A stretch of 64,000 bases of DNA from an uncultured Eubacteriales bacterium (GCA_900315285.1 OMYO01000001.1:1-64000); one strand, 5' to 3'; positions 52,000 through 61,680 are shown, numbered from the stretch's first letter. Numbers and translations are program-made. Notes: generated from the sequence alone by a model not told the origin.

Positions 52000-52935
52000 T
52001 TATTCTGAGAAAGATTCCCCGGGTTCCGGGGCGTGGCCGCGCAGGAAGTCGGCGGCGGACATTTTTCGGGAGCCCAAGGGCTGAACCTCAGTGAGCTCCA
52101 GTTCCGCCCCGTCCCCGCAGACCACATAAAGATGGTCCTTCTGCACGATCAATGTGCCAGGGTTCATTCCGGCATGCGTTTTTCCGGTGAGAAGAGAGCG
52201 GTGAAGCTTGAAGTTCTTTCCCCGGTAGATGGTGACCGCTGTCGGCCAGGGGTTCAGACCGCGGATCTGATTGTGGATTTCCTGTGCCGACCGGCTCCAG
52301 TCCACGGCAGAGTCCTTTTTCGAGAGCATGGGGGCATAGGTCATCTTTTCATTGTCCTGCGGCACCGGATGAAGCGTGCCCGCCTCTGCCTGTTCAAGAG
52401 TCTCTGCAATGACATCTCCGCCCAGAATGGCAAGACGGTCAAAGAGTTCTCCCGCTGTCTCATTCTCTCCAATGGCAATGCTCTTGGAGAGAAGCATGTC
52501 ACCAGTGTCCAGGCCTTCATCCATCTGCATGGCGGTGACGCCTGTGACAGTCTCCCCATCCAGAATAACTTTGTTGATGGGGGCGGCTCCCCGGTATTTC
52601 GGAAGCAGCGACGCATGGACATTGATACAGCCATATTTGGGGAAATGCAGCACATCAGACTTCAGAATCATTCCATAAGCGGCGACTACGATGACATCCG
52701 GCTGCAGTTTCTCCAAAATAGGCATGGCCTCGCCATGGCTTAGAGATTTCGGCTGATAAACGGGAACGCCGTGTTCCTGCGCGCACACTTTTACTGGCGG
52801 CGGTGTCAGGACCATATGGCGGCCCCGCGGCTTATCCTCCATGGTAAAGACGCCGACTACGTCGTGTCCCTCCTGAAAGAGCCGCTCCAGAGTGGCCACC
52901 GCAAAGTCCGGTGTGCCCATAAATACGATTTTCAT
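52000..52935 (-). CDS. fmt: methionyl-tRNA formyltransferase
   Basis: A 311-residue enzyme transferring a formyl group from 10-formyl-THF to initiator Met-tRNA. Motifs GTPDFAVATLE, 'CINVHASLLPKYRGAAPI' (catalytic N, H and downstream D) and 'DEGLDTGDMLL' are intact; the C-terminal OB domain is complete. It lies directly downstream of def. Confidence 0.96.
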   Translation of the reverse strand: MKIVFMGTPDFAVATLERLFQEGHDVVGVFTMEDKPRGRHMVLTPPPVKVCAQEHGVPVYQPKSLSHGEAMPILEKLQPDVIVVAAYGMILKSDVLHFPKYGCINVHASLLPKYRGAAPINKVILDGETVTGVTAMQMDEGLDTGDMLLSKSIAIGENETAGELFDRLAILGGDVIAETLEQAEAGTLHPVPQDNEKMTYAPMLSKKDSAVDWSRSAQEIHNQIRGLNPWPTAVTIYRGKNFKLHRSLLTGKTHAGMNPGTLIVQKDHLYVVCGDGAELELTEVQPLGSRKMSAADFLRGHAPEPGESFSE

Positions 52936-52938
52936 AGA

Positions 52939-53496
52939 TTACTCCCCCGGTTTGGTGTCCCGGATGACCTTGACGTCGTCCAAATCCGGAGTGAGATTTT
53001 CCTTTTCCGCCCGGCGTGCCCGGTAGATTTCATCCCACTCCTCCGGGGACTTCGGATTCGGGTTCAGGCGTTGGGTGAAGAGCACGCCCTCCAGGTGGTC
53101 GATCTCGTGGCTGAAGCACTGGGCTTTAAAGCCCTCAACCTCGTAGGTATGCCACTCTCCGTGGCGGTCCTGGGCCTTAACGGTCATTTTTTCCGGCCGT
53201 ACAGTCTCGTAGTACTCGCCCGGAAGGGAGAGACAGCCCTCCATTTCACACTGGGTCCCCTCTTCGGAGAGGATTTCTGGATTTATGAGTTCAATGAGTC
53301 CATCGCCCACGTCCACAACAATGGCGCGGCGAAGAACCGCGACCTGTACGGCGGCGAGGCCGACCCCGTTGGACTGATACATGGTCTCCGCCATGTCGTC
53401 CAGAAGAATGCCCAGACGCTCATCAAATTTTTTGACCGGGCGGCTCTTGAGCCGGAGGATGGGGTCTTTCTTTGTTACCACATTTCGAATAGCCAT
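52939..53496 (-). CDS. def: peptide deformylase, variant motif 1
   Basis: A 185-residue deformylase that removes the formyl group from nascent proteins. Motif 2 EGCLSLPG supplies the metal cysteine and motif 3 HEIDHLEGV the two histidines and glutamate. Motif 1, normally GxGLAAPQ, reads GVGLAAVQV here (Pro to Val). The C-terminus is 20-30 residues longer than usual and charged. AGGAG stands nine bases before ATG 53496. It is paired with fmt. Confidence 0.94.
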   Translation of the reverse strand: MAIRNVVTKKDPILRLKSRPVKKFDERLGILLDDMAETMYQSNGVGLAAVQVAVLRRAIVVDVGDGLIELINPEILSEEGTQCEMEGCLSLPGEYYETVRPEKMTVKAQDRHGEWHTYEVEGFKAQCFSHEIDHLEGVLFTQRLNPNPKSPEEWDEIYRARRAEKENLTPDLDDVKVIRDTKPGE

Positions 53497-53516
53497 GGAT
53501 CATGCTCCTATGTTGA

Positions 53517-55976
53517 TTAATTTCCGTCAATTTCCACGACGGTGGATATTCCGCTGCAGGACCGGTCGGCGGCGAAGATCTTGAGTGCTTTTTTGAGCAT
53601 GCTTCGAAACCGCTGGTCGTTGCGGCACTTTATGAGAAGGCGGTAGCGGTAGCTGCCGCTGACTTTTAAGATACGCTCCGGCATGGGGCTGAGGACGATG
53701 AGATGGAGGTCTTTGAATTCGCCCTCCCCGGTGAGCTCTCCCCGCAGGATGTCGAGGAACCGGAAAGCGCCGTCCCGCACCCGCTGTTCGTTCTTACCGC
53801 GGAATTTCACAGCGGCAATAGTGCAATATGGCGGATAGACCATGGCGCGGCGCATTGTGATCTCTCTGCGGTAAAACGCCGGATAGTCCTGTCGGGCCGC
53901 CAGCCGGATGACCTCGTTCTCCGGTTCTATGGTCTGAATGATAGCCTTGCCCGGAGCACTGCCGCGCCCGGAACGCCCGACGACCTGAGTGATGAGGTCA
54001 AAGGTCCTCTCCATGCTCTTGTAGTCGTCATTGAAAAGCTCACTGTCCGCGGACAGGACGCCCACCAGCGTGACATTCTCAAAGTCAAGGCCCTTGGCCA
54101 CCATCTGCGTTCCTATAATTATATCATACTCGCCGCGGCGGAATGCCCCCAACTTCTCATCAAAGGCATATTTCTGCATGGTGGAATCGGCATCCAGACG
54201 GAGGATGCGGGCCTTGGGGAAAATCTCCTGGAGCTCCTCCTCCACGTGCTGAGTCCCCTTACCGGAGTACCGCACGCTTTCCGCACCGCATTTTTCACAA
54301 TGGGTCGTGAAAGGAACGGAATATCCGCAGTAATGGCAGAGCAGCCTGTTGCTGTCTCGATGGTAGGTCAGAGAGATGCTGCAGTTCGGGCAGGTCACCG
54401 GCTCGCCGCAGGTGTTACAGGCGGCATAGGTGTTATAACCGCGCCGATTCATGAGGAGAATGGACTGATGTCCCTCTTCCAAGTTCCGCTCTAGCTCTGA
54501 GTAGAGTTCCCGACTGATCATGGTGCGGTTGCCCGCAGCCATCTCCCGGCGCATGTCCACAATGCGGACCTGCGGAAGATAGGCGGTACCGTAGCGCTGC
54601 GTCAGCGTCATAAGATCATACTTTCCCGCCTCTGCCGCCGCATAGCTGGATAGGGACGGCGTTGCCGAGGCCAGGACCAGAAGGCCCTTGCTCTCCGCGA
54701 CCCGGTATTTTGCAATGTCCCGGGCATGGTAGCGTGGGCTCATGTCGGACTGATAGGTCCCCTCCTGCTCCTCGTCCATGATGAGAAGCCCGAGGTCCTT
54801 CACCGGAGCAAAGACAGCGGAACGAGTCCCCACGGCAATGCGGGCTGTTCCCTCCTGCACCCGAGTCCACTCGTCCAAGCGCTCTCCGGCGGAGAGGGCG
54901 CTGTGGAATACCGCAACAAGGGAGCCATAACGGGCATAAAAGCGTTTCAGCGTCTGAGGCGTCAAGGAAATTTCTGGAACCATGACGATGGCCCCTTTTC
55001 CCTGTGCCAGAGCCTGATCAATGAGCTTGATATAGACGCTGGTCTTCCCGCTTCCGGTCACTCCATAGAGGAGCGCAGTCCTCCCGGTCCCGAAGCGGGA
55101 GAAGAGCTCTTGATAGGCCTTCTCCTGCTCCTCAGAGAGCACGATGGGCGCCGTGTCGGTCTTCTCGTATTTTTCATAAGGCCGGCGATACGCTTTCTTT
55201 TCGTAAGAAACGACAACATTTTTCCGGAGCAGGGACTTTACGACTGCTTCCGTATAACCTGTGAAATAGCAGAGTTCTTTTACAGAGAGCGGCCCCTGGG
55301 TAAGCAGGATCAAAGCCATGTCCCGCTGCTTTTTGGTAAGCTTTTCCGGGAATTTCTCCAGGTCTTCCTCTCTCTTGATTTCGTCAGCAAGACGGATCAT
55401 GCGTACAGTGGAGTCCCCCACATTGCGGGAAGCCCGCTGCCGTTCATCCAAGATACCCTCTTTCACCATCCGTTCCGGAAGATCCGAGTTGGATGGAAGC
55501 TGCAGTGCGGCCAATAGAACCGGGCGCTTTACAGCCCCCTTCCGGCGCATCAGGTAAGAGACTGCGAGCTGTTCTGCGTCCGTCAGCTGCTGGCCATGAT
55601 TCCAGCCTTCTGCCAGGGAATACTCCGTCATCTGTTTCCAGTTGAGACCTGCAGGGAGCATAGTCTTCAAAGCGTCAAAGAGAGTACAGAAGGTGTGCTC
55701 CCTCATGTACTCTCCCAGTCGTATCATCTCTTTCGTGACGATTGGCTTCTCGTCCAGGAGAGCCGCCACCGATTTGAGTTTCTTATCCGGCTCCCCCTCC
55801 TGCAGTTCAATGATGACGCCCTGTCGAAGGGAAGTCCCCCGTCCAAAGGGCACCAGGACCCGGCTTCCAACGGAAACCCGGTCTGCCATGGGCGGGGGAA
55901 CAAGATACCGATAATTTTTATCCACGGGGAAAGAGACATTCTGCACGGCGATGCCGGCGATGAGACCCGTGGCCAT
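53517..55976 (-). CDS. priA: primosomal protein N' (replication restart helicase)
   Basis: An 819-residue 3'-5' helicase that reloads DnaB at collapsed forks. The N-terminal DNA-binding domain is followed by Walker A GVTGSGKTS, DEEQE-type Walker B, and eight zinc-binding cysteines (CNTCGEPVTCPNC... and CHYC...CEKC) between the motor lobes. ATG 55976 is favoured, since it restarts two bases after the rpoZ stop (TGATATG) and fits the family N-terminus; ATG 55997 is possible. Confidence 0.94.
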   Translation of the reverse strand: MATGLIAGIAVQNVSFPVDKNYRYLVPPPMADRVSVGSRVLVPFGRGTSLRQGVIIELQEGEPDKKLKSVAALLDEKPIVTKEMIRLGEYMREHTFCTLFDALKTMLPAGLNWKQMTEYSLAEGWNHGQQLTDAEQLAVSYLMRRKGAVKRPVLLAALQLPSNSDLPERMVKEGILDERQRASRNVGDSTVRMIRLADEIKREEDLEKFPEKLTKKQRDMALILLTQGPLSVKELCYFTGYTEAVVKSLLRKNVVVSYEKKAYRRPYEKYEKTDTAPIVLSEEQEKAYQELFSRFGTGRTALLYGVTGSGKTSVYIKLIDQALAQGKGAIVMVPEISLTPQTLKRFYARYGSLVAVFHSALSAGERLDEWTRVQEGTARIAVGTRSAVFAPVKDLGLLIMDEEQEGTYQSDMSPRYHARDIAKYRVAESKGLLVLASATPSLSSYAAAEAGKYDLMTLTQRYGTAYLPQVRIVDMRREMAAGNRTMISRELYSELERNLEEGHQSILLMNRRGYNTYAACNTCGEPVTCPNCSISLTYHRDSNRLLCHYCGYSVPFTTHCEKCGAESVRYSGKGTQHVEEELQEIFPKARILRLDADSTMQKYAFDEKLGAFRRGEYDIIIGTQMVAKGLDFENVTLVGVLSADSELFNDDYKSMERTFDLITQVVGRSGRGSAPGKAIIQTIEPENEVIRLAARQDYPAFYRREITMRRAMVYPPYCTIAAVKFRGKNEQRVRDGAFRFLDILRGELTGEGEFKDLHLIVLSPMPERILKVSGSYRYRLLIKCRNDQRFRSMLKKALKIFAADRSCSGISTVVEIDGN

Positions 55977-55977
55977 A

Positions 55978-56232
55978 TCAGAGATACTTGATTTCATCCG
56001 GCTCGACGATGGTGTACTCGCCGTCCAGGATCTTATTCAGAGCGGTTGTGACCGGCTTCTCGGTGAGGATTTCACCCTCCTCGCTGGCCTTGTCCGCAAT
56101 TTGCCGGGCAAGATGGGCCGTGGCAGTGCAGAGAGAGTAACGGCTGGTACGTCCGCCGCCGGGTTTTCCCTCCAGGACAGGAGAGAGATCCGGATTGAAG
56201 TTTCTTTCTTCCTTGATTGTCGTTTCCTTCAT
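55978..56232 (-). CDS. rpoZ: RNA polymerase omega subunit
   Basis: An 84-residue protein that helps assemble RNA polymerase. The family core is 'SRYSLCTATAHLARQIADKA', followed by 'KPVTTALNKILDGEYTI'. A 25-residue N-terminal extension is unusual but modest. It lies between gmk and priA; coaBC, which normally intervenes, is absent from this place. Confidence 0.88.
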   Translation of the reverse strand: MKETTIKEERNFNPDLSPVLEGKPGGGRTSRYSLCTATAHLARQIADKASEEGEILTEKPVTTALNKILDGEYTIVEPDEIKYL

Positions 56233-56246
56233 AGTGCAGGCTCCTC

Positions 56247-56864
56247 TCAGGACTCAGCGGCAGTGGCAGCGGGCTCAAAGACATCCTCTGAGTAGTCCCG
56301 TATCATGCCGCGATAGCGGTTTATTACTTCTAAAATGTTGTCAACGGCCTCATCCACACGGTCATTGACAATGATGTAGTCATAGTCATAGGAGCGGGAG
56401 ATCTCGCTGCGGGCAATGGCGAGACGCTGCTCGATTTCCTCCTCGGACTCTGTGTTGCGCTCCTCCAGCCTCTGGCGGAGAGCATAGACAGAGGGCGGCA
56501 TGAGGAACATGGTACAGACCTCCGGCCACTTCTCTTTGATTTTCGATGCCCCCTGGACCTCGATCTTCAGAAGAACCGTCTTGCCCTGCTTTGTCCACTC
56601 CCGAATGGGCTTCATGGGTGTGCCATAGTAGTTGTCACCATACTTGGCATATTCCAGCATTTCGTCCGCTTCGATATTTTTCTCAAACTCCTCTTTGGTG
56701 ACAAAGTAATAGTCCTTGCCATCCACCTCTCCGGGACGCGGTTTGCGCGTCGTCATGGAGATGGACACGATGGTATCTTTATCCTTTGTCAAAAGGGCGT
56801 CGATAACGGTGTCTTTTCCGGCACCGGAAGGACCGGACAGGACCAAAACAAACCCGCTGCTCAT
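56247..56864 (-). CDS. gmk: guanylate kinase
   Basis: A 205-residue enzyme phosphorylating GMP to GDP. P-loop GPSGAGKDT (residues 9-17), '[17 protein letters not shown]' for GMP binding, and '[11 protein letters not shown]' are visible. ATG 56864 overlaps remA by four bases. Together with guaB it feeds GTP synthesis. Confidence 0.96.
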   Translation of the reverse strand: MSSGFVLVLSGPSGAGKDTVIDALLTKDKDTIVSISMTTRKPRPGEVDGKDYYFVTKEEFEKNIEADEMLEYAKYGDNYYGTPMKPIREWTKQGKTVLLKIEVQGASKIKEKWPEVCTMFLMPPSVYALRQRLEERNTESEEEIEQRLAIARSEISRSYDYDYIIVNDRVDEAVDNILEVINRYRGMIRDYSEDVFEPAATAAES

Positions 56865-57124
56865 ATTTCGGATGCCTCCTCATTCTCCTCTTCCCCATTG
56901 ATGCGGTGCATGAGCGTCTCCGGCTGAAGATAGGACAGGATGACATGATCCGAGTCGGTCAGGATAACGGTCTTGCTCCTGCGGCCATGGGAGGCGTCAA
57001 TGAGATTCCCCTTCTCCTTGCACTCCTGGACGATCCGTTTGATAGGGGCGGAGTCCGGGCTCACCATAGCAATGATGCGGTCTGTGTTGACACTGTTTCC
57101 AAATCCGATATTCACTAACTTCAA
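56861..57124 (-). CDS. remA: RemA-family (DUF370) regulator
   Basis: An 87-residue protein of the RemA/DUF370 family, DNA-binding in Bacillus where it activates matrix and osmolyte genes. The family core is '[28 protein letters not shown]', followed by '[22 protein letters not shown]'. It lies between yicC and gmk, the conserved location. Confidence 0.94.
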   Translation of the reverse strand: MKLVNIGFGNSVNTDRIIAMVSPDSAPIKRIVQECKEKGNLIDASHGRRSKTVILTDSDHVILSYLQPETLMHRINGEEENEEASEI

Positions 57125-57153
57125 AACGATAACACTCCTGACGGGGCAGTAAT

Positions 57154-58032
57154 TTACTCAATATTCTGGACTTGTTCCCGAATTTTCTCAACTTCTCCCT
57201 TAATGGAGAGGACCCGTGAGGTGATCTCAAGATCCGAGGCTTTGGAACCGATGGTGTTGGCCTCGCGATTGATCTCCTGAACCAGAAAATCCATTTTTCG
57301 TCCAATGGGACCCTCGTCGTCAAACATGGCCTTCAGCTGGCTGATGTGGCTGTGGAGACGGACGGTCTCCTCATCCACGGCGACTTTGTCCGCATAGATG
57401 GCGGCCTCGGTCAGAAGACGCTGTTCATCCACTTTTGCGTCCCCGAGGAGATCACGGATGCGCCCCTTCAGCTTTTCATTGTATTCGCGGACCGTCTCCG
57501 GAGAGCGCTTTTCAATAAACTCCACCATTTCCAGAATGTTATCCGCCTTGCTGCAGATATCTTCCTTCAGCTTTTCGCCCTCGGTCTCCCGCATGGCGAC
57601 AAAATGGTCGGTGGCCTCCGCAAGAGTCGGCTCCACAGCTTCCCAAATGGCGTCCTCGTCTGCCTCAGCCTTATGGACGGTGAAGACGTCGTTGAACCGG
57701 GTCAGCGATGCAGTTGTGATGTCGTTTCGGATACCATAGGTGTCTGCCAATTCATTTAAGGCGCTGATATAGGCCTTGGCAAGAGGATGGTTTACCTGGA
57801 CGTCTACCGCCCCGGCACACTTCTCCTCAATGGTAATGCAGCACTCCACCTTGCCCCGGGCGATTCGGTTTTGGAGGTAACTCTTGATCTTCTCCTCCAG
57901 AAAACTGTACTGCCGGGGAACACGCGTCGTGAGCTCAAAATAGCGGTGATTGACGCTTTTGAGCTCCACGAGTACCGACCGCTCCTCCGTGTCCGTCTGG
58001 GCACGGCCGTAGCCGGTCATACTTTTTGTCAT
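57154..58032 (-). CDS. yicC: YicC-family endoribonuclease
   Basis: A 292-residue protein with the YicC N-terminus [12 protein letters not shown] and the C-terminal DUF1732 region ('[25 protein letters not shown]'). E. coli YicC is an endoribonuclease acting on some small RNAs; the role in Clostridia is not established. First gene of the large cluster, with a good promoter and a leader of about 70 nt. Confidence 0.92.
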   Translation of the reverse strand: MTKSMTGYGRAQTDTEERSVLVELKSVNHRYFELTTRVPRQYSFLEEKIKSYLQNRIARGKVECCITIEEKCAGAVDVQVNHPLAKAYISALNELADTYGIRNDITTASLTRFNDVFTVHKAEADEDAIWEAVEPTLAEATDHFVAMRETEGEKLKEDICSKADNILEMVEFIEKRSPETVREYNEKLKGRIRDLLGDAKVDEQRLLTEAAIYADKVAVDEETVRLHSHISQLKAMFDDEGPIGRKMDFLVQEINREANTIGSKASDLEITSRVLSIKGEVEKIREQVQNIE

Positions 58033-58046
58033 ATTGTTGAAAACCC

Positions 58047-58058
58047 CTTATTTCAGGG
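58047..58058 (-). repeat. direct repeat CCCTGAAATAAG in the yicC leader
   Basis: It matches 11 of 12 bases with CCCTGAAATGAG at 58113-58124, which lies in the yicC promoter spacer, 66 bp away. A possible operator pair. Confidence 0.35.
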
Positions 58059-58106
58059 CCATGGAGCACAGAAAAAGCCCCTTTTGCCCTAATAATACAA
58101 TTTAAT

Positions 58107-58135
58107 ATTATACTCATTTCAGGGGTCATATGCAA
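58107..58135 (-). promoter_or_regulatory. yicC promoter
   Basis: TTGCAT (complement of 58130-58135), 17 bp, TATAAT (complement of 58107-58112). The spacer contains one copy of the CCCTGAAATRAG repeat. Confidence 0.7.
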
Positions 58136-58149
58136 ACCGTGGAAAGAGT

Positions 58150-58869
58150 TTATTTTGCGGTCCTTTTCAGGCTCTGGACCTCCTCGTGGGTCAGCTCCCG
58201 CCACTTGCCGGGCTGGAGCATGCCGAGCTTGACCGGACCCTCGGAGATTCGCTTTAGGCGGGCGACTTCGAGGCCGAGCTGTTCACACATCTTTCGGATC
58301 TGCCGATTTCGGCCCTCACAGATTGTGACCTCCAGAACCGTGCGGTTTTCCTCTTTGACAAGAACCTTTACATCGGCGGGGAGAGTCTGCTGCCCATCGA
58401 TCATCATACCCGTCATCATCTTGGTAATCATATCGTCGGTGACCTCCGGGCGAACTGTAACACGATAAGTCTTCGGTACGTGCTTGGACGGGTGCATGAG
58501 ACTGTTGGCAAATTCTCCGTCATTCGTGAAGAGAAGGAGACCTTCGGAGTCGCGGTCCAGTCTTCCGACCGGATAGACCCGGGTGTCCACATCTGCCACG
58601 AGCTCCGCCACACAGCGGCGGTCATACTCGTCGCTCATGGTGGAGATAAAGCCCCGCGGCTTATTCAGCATCAGGTAGACATGTTTCTGGTCTTTCTGGA
58701 CTTTACGTCCCTCCACAGAGACAACATCCTTTTTCGGGTCAATTTTTCGTCCGATTTCAGCGACCTCGCCGTTGACGCGCACTTTCCCCTCCCGGATGAG
58801 TTCCTCGCTCTTCCGGCGGGACGCGATACCACATTCCGCCATATATTTCTGAAGTCGTTCCTCTGCCAT
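58150..58869 (-). CDS. rluB: 23S rRNA pseudouridine synthase (RluB/RsuA family)
   Basis: A 239-residue enzyme with an S4 RNA-binding domain (1-60, 'RLQKYMAECGIASRRKSEELI') and the RsuA-type catalytic domain with the nucleophile aspartate in GRLDRDSEGL. It modifies the 2600 region of 23S rRNA in characterised relatives. ATG 58869 is fixed by GGAGG six bases upstream. It lies behind the scp-gerW genes, as in Bacillus. Confidence 0.94.
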   Translation of the reverse strand: MAEERLQKYMAECGIASRRKSEELIREGKVRVNGEVAEIGRKIDPKKDVVSVEGRKVQKDQKHVYLMLNKPRGFISTMSDEYDRRCVAELVADVDTRVYPVGRLDRDSEGLLLFTNDGEFANSLMHPSKHVPKTYRVTVRPEVTDDMITKMMTGMMIDGQQTLPADVKVLVKEENRTVLEVTICEGRNRQIRKMCEQLGLEVARLKRISEGPVKLGMLQPGKWRELTHEEVQSLKRTAK

Positions 58870-58899
58870 AGTAACCTCCAAGATTTTGGACAGACTTAA

Positions 58900-58928
58900 G
58901 ACAGCCATCCTTTTTCGGGATGGCTGTC
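58900..58928 (-). terminator. hairpin between gerW and rluB
   Basis: A perfect 11-bp stem GACAGCCATCC/GGATGGCTGTC with a 7-nt loop. The following minus-strand tract TTAAGTCTG is only weakly T-rich, so it may be a leaky terminator or processing site. Confidence 0.5.
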
Positions 58929-58943
58929 ATCAGATCCATTTGC

Positions 58944-59372
58944 TTATTTTTCGATGATGCGGTCCGGCTCATCGGCCTTTCCGTCCTTGTTTTTATCCTT
59001 CTTGAAGAGGTCCGTGACCTTGTCAAACATGTCGGGGACAGCATTGACCGCCTTCTCTGCAGCGTTGTCAAACGTACCGATATTCTTGATGGAGACCTTT
59101 CCGTTCTGGATGATCATGAAGGCGATGGGGATAATAGAGACACCTGCGCCGCCTGCACCGCCAAAAAGCTCCTGATCACCCTTGGAGGGGAAGTCGGAAC
59201 CGCCGCTGGCGAAGCCGTAGGTCACCTTGGAGACCGGGATGATCGTGAGACCGGACTCGGTGTAGATTGGCTCACCGATAACGGTGTTGACGTCGATCAT
59301 GTCCTTGACTTTGGAGAGCGTATCGCTGAGGAGAGCAACTGCGTTCGTTCCCTTTTCCTTCTTATCTTTCAT
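58944..59372 (-). CDS. ytfJ: GerW/YtfJ-family sporulation protein
   Basis: A 142-residue protein of the GerW (YtfJ) family, needed for spore germination or coat function in Bacillus. The core 'GEPIYTESGLTIIPVSKVTYGF' and the Gly-rich 'GGAGGAGVSIIPIAFM' are diagnostic. The charged C-terminus (FKKDKNKDGKADEPD) is variable. ATG 59372 has AGGTGG eight bases upstream. Its presence with DUF2953 suggests spore-forming ancestry. Confidence 0.93.
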   Translation of the reverse strand: MKDKKEKGTNAVALLSDTLSKVKDMIDVNTVIGEPIYTESGLTIIPVSKVTYGFASGGSDFPSKGDQELFGGAGGAGVSIIPIAFMIIQNGKVSIKNIGTFDNAAEKAVNAVPDMFDKVTDLFKKDKNKDGKADEPDRIIEK

Positions 59373-59387
59373 GAGAAGCACCACCTG

Positions 59388-60389
59388 TCAATAACCCAGC
59401 TGCTCAGCAGTCTGGTCAAGTAATTTATCTTTTGTCTCTTTCTGGAGTTTATCATGCACTTCACCGGCCTTGGTCATGCCCTTGTCCAGGGTCTTCAGCG
59501 TCCGGAGACCGGACTTCAGGGAAGACTTAACAAACGGGTGCATGATACGCAGCGGGGTAAAGGAGATTGTACAATGGAGTTCTGCCTGATCCTTGGTTCC
59601 AAGGAACCAGGGAACCAGTTCCACGTCATAGTTCCGGACGTTGGTATTGGACACCAGAAGGCTCATGGCCGGGAATACAACGGAGGCGACCGTTCCATAT
59701 TTCAGTGCGGTTGCCGCTGCGTCCTTCCCATGGACATACAGCTTAACTTCCGCCTGTTTTATGGTGAACCGTTTCATCGTCTTCTTCAGACTGTCCACGG
59801 ACTCATCCTTAATAAACTGCAGGAGGGAGAGGATGGAGCGGAAGGAAAAGCCTTCCATAAAACTGCGGGCAAGATTGATGGCCCCTTCAATGTCCCAGCT
59901 GTCCACCTTGTCGCGGATTTGCCGGAGCTTGGAGACCTCAGCCTTATCCACAATGTCCGGGAGAGGATGTCCGGAGGCAGCAGCTTCCTTTGCTCTCTTC
60001 TCATCTTCCTCCGCCTTGGCCATTTCTGCGTCCAGACGGGCGGATTCGCTGTCAAGATGCTCCTTTTTGAGCTGCAGCTCCTCCTCCTTCTCAATTTCCT
60101 TCTCGAATTTTTTGACCTGGACCATTTCCCGGCCCTTTTCCTTGGCCTTTTTCTTCAGGAAATCTGTACTCTGGTGTTTCTTCTTGGGCTTTTTCTCCTT
60201 CTTCTCCTTCCCGCCCGGGGAGAAGTTCAGGAACCCATAGCCAAAGCGCAATTTTACACCATTGTCCTCGTCATAGTCCACACCGACGCGGGCTCGAATT
60301 AAGAGCAGCGTCAGAATGAGCAGACCGGTCAGCACCATGAGTGCCAGGATTATGAGGAAGATCCAAAGGATGACTTTAAAGAATCCCAA
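59388..60389 (-). CDS. DUF2953 (YtfI-like) membrane-anchored protein
   Basis: A 333-residue protein: one N-terminal membrane helix (about 6-33), a Lys/Glu-rich coiled region (about 60-140), and the DUF2953 domain (about 175-290). The family is linked to gerW in sporulating Bacillota, with function unknown. TTG 60389 is the start: AGGAGGTG lies six bases upstream and no in-frame ATG is close. Its stop is followed 15 bases later by gerW. Confidence 0.85.
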   Translation of the reverse strand: MGFFKVILWIFLIILALMVLTGLLILTLLLIRARVGVDYDEDNGVKLRFGYGFLNFSPGGKEKKEKKPKKKHQSTDFLKKKAKEKGREMVQVKKFEKEIEKEEELQLKKEHLDSESARLDAEMAKAEEDEKRAKEAAASGHPLPDIVDKAEVSKLRQIRDKVDSWDIEGAINLARSFMEGFSFRSILSLLQFIKDESVDSLKKTMKRFTIKQAEVKLYVHGKDAAATALKYGTVASVVFPAMSLLVSNTNVRNYDVELVPWFLGTKDQAELHCTISFTPLRIMHPFVKSSLKSGLRTLKTLDKGMTKAGEVHDKLQKETKDKLLDQTAEQLGY

Positions 60390-60392
60390 TCA

Positions 60393-60965
60393 TCACACCT
60401 CCTGATGGTTATCATTCATGTCTGCAAGCTCTGTCTGCGGCTCGTCCGCCTCTTCCCCGCCGGGAAGCTCCGGAAGATCCTCGAGAGATTCCAGACAAAA
60501 ACATCGTAAGAACACCGGTGTCGTCCCATACAGGATGGGCTTTCCTGGGAGGTCGAGCCTTCCCTTCTCCTCAATGAGACCTTTGTTCACCAGAGAGGAG
60601 ATGACGCCCGAGCAGTCAACACCCCGGACCTGGTCCACAAAGGACCGTGTCACCGGCTGGTTATATGCCACGACTGCCAGCACCTCAAAGGCGGCGCTGG
60701 ACAGCGGAGTATTCTTTTTCATTTCCAGAACACTGCGGACTGAGTCCGAGTACTCCGATTTCGTACAGAGCTGATACTGGTCACCCAGCTTCTTAAGACA
60801 GATTCCGCTGTCCTCCGCGGTCAGGTGCTGTTCCAGCTGTTCCAGAATGTACTGCATTTCCCCGAGATCCGTTTTCAGAGACTCGGAGAGCTTATTCAGT
60901 GAGACCGGTTCACCGGCGGCAAAGAGAACCGCCTCCGCTGCAGCCTCGAGTTTTTCATAGTTCAA
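60393..60965 (-). CDS. scpB: segregation and condensation protein B
   Basis: A 190-residue winged-helix kleisin partner ('AVLFAAGEPVSLNKLSE', 'SSAAFEVLAVVAYNQPVTRSFVDQVRG') that completes the SMC-ScpAB condensin. TTG 60965 has AGGAGGG seven bases upstream and overlaps the scpA stop by four bases. Confidence 0.95.
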   Translation of the reverse strand: MNYEKLEAAAEAVLFAAGEPVSLNKLSESLKTDLGEMQYILEQLEQHLTAEDSGICLKKLGDQYQLCTKSEYSDSVRSVLEMKKNTPLSSAAFEVLAVVAYNQPVTRSFVDQVRGVDCSGVISSLVNKGLIEEKGRLDLPGKPILYGTTPVFLRCFCLESLEDLPELPGGEEADEPQTELADMNDNHQEV

Positions 60966-61675
60966 TGGGTACCCTCCTGCTTCAGCGTCAGATGAAGGTC
61001 ATCCCCCTCCCCTGTCGTGGTCACCTTTTTGTCTTTGATGAGTTCCAGGACAGCGAGGAAAGTGGCGACGAGGTCAGAACGGGTCTCCGAACGGCGCAGG
61101 AAGGAGCTAAGACTCCATTTTCCGCCGCCGGACAAACTCTTCAGAAGCTGACTGATCTTCGAGGAGACAGAGACCACCGGTCGTTTGACGATTTCGGTGA
61201 ACAGTTCCACCGGAGGGGGAAGTTTTCTACGCCCTTTGCCAAGGACATTTCGGTAGGCACGCAGGAGCTCATCGGGTTCATGGAAGAGCTGATATGTGGG
61301 GTCCACCTCCAGCTCATCCGGCTGTTTCACATAGAGGTCAAAGCCGTCGGCAATTTCGGCGAGTCGGCCTGCCATGATCTGACAGTCCCGGTACTCCAGA
61401 AGTTCCCCGGTCAGTTCCTTTTTCAGCTCCTCCGCCTCCTCCTGGGAGGGAAGCAGTGAAACGGTCTTCATATAGACCAGGCGGGCGGCCATTTCCAGAA
61501 ATTCACTGGCCACGTCCATATCCGCCTCCTGCATTTTCCGCACATAGTCCATATACTGGTCCACAAGCTCCGAGATGGGGATGTCGTAGATGTCCAGCTT
61601 ATGTTTGCTGATGAGAGAAAGGAGCAGGTCCAGCGGTCCCTCAAAGACTTCGAGTTTGTAAGATGGTTCCTGCAT
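60962..61675 (-). CDS. scpA: segregation and condensation protein A (kleisin)
   Basis: A 237-residue kleisin bridging SMC heads: 'YKLEVFEGPLDLLLSLI' at the N-terminus and a winged helix at the end ('LVATFLAVLELIKDKKV'). ATG 61675 starts five bases after the M50 protease stop; the longer in-frame ORF runs over that gene and is rejected. Confidence 0.95.
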   Translation of the reverse strand: MQEPSYKLEVFEGPLDLLLSLISKHKLDIYDIPISELVDQYMDYVRKMQEADMDVASEFLEMAARLVYMKTVSLLPSQEEAEELKKELTGELLEYRDCQIMAGRLAEIADGFDLYVKQPDELEVDPTYQLFHEPDELLRAYRNVLGKGRRKLPPPVELFTEIVKRPVVSVSSKISQLLKSLSGGGKWSLSSFLRRSETRSDLVATFLAVLELIKDKKVTTTGEGDDLHLTLKQEGTH

Positions 61676-61680
61676 GGGCG

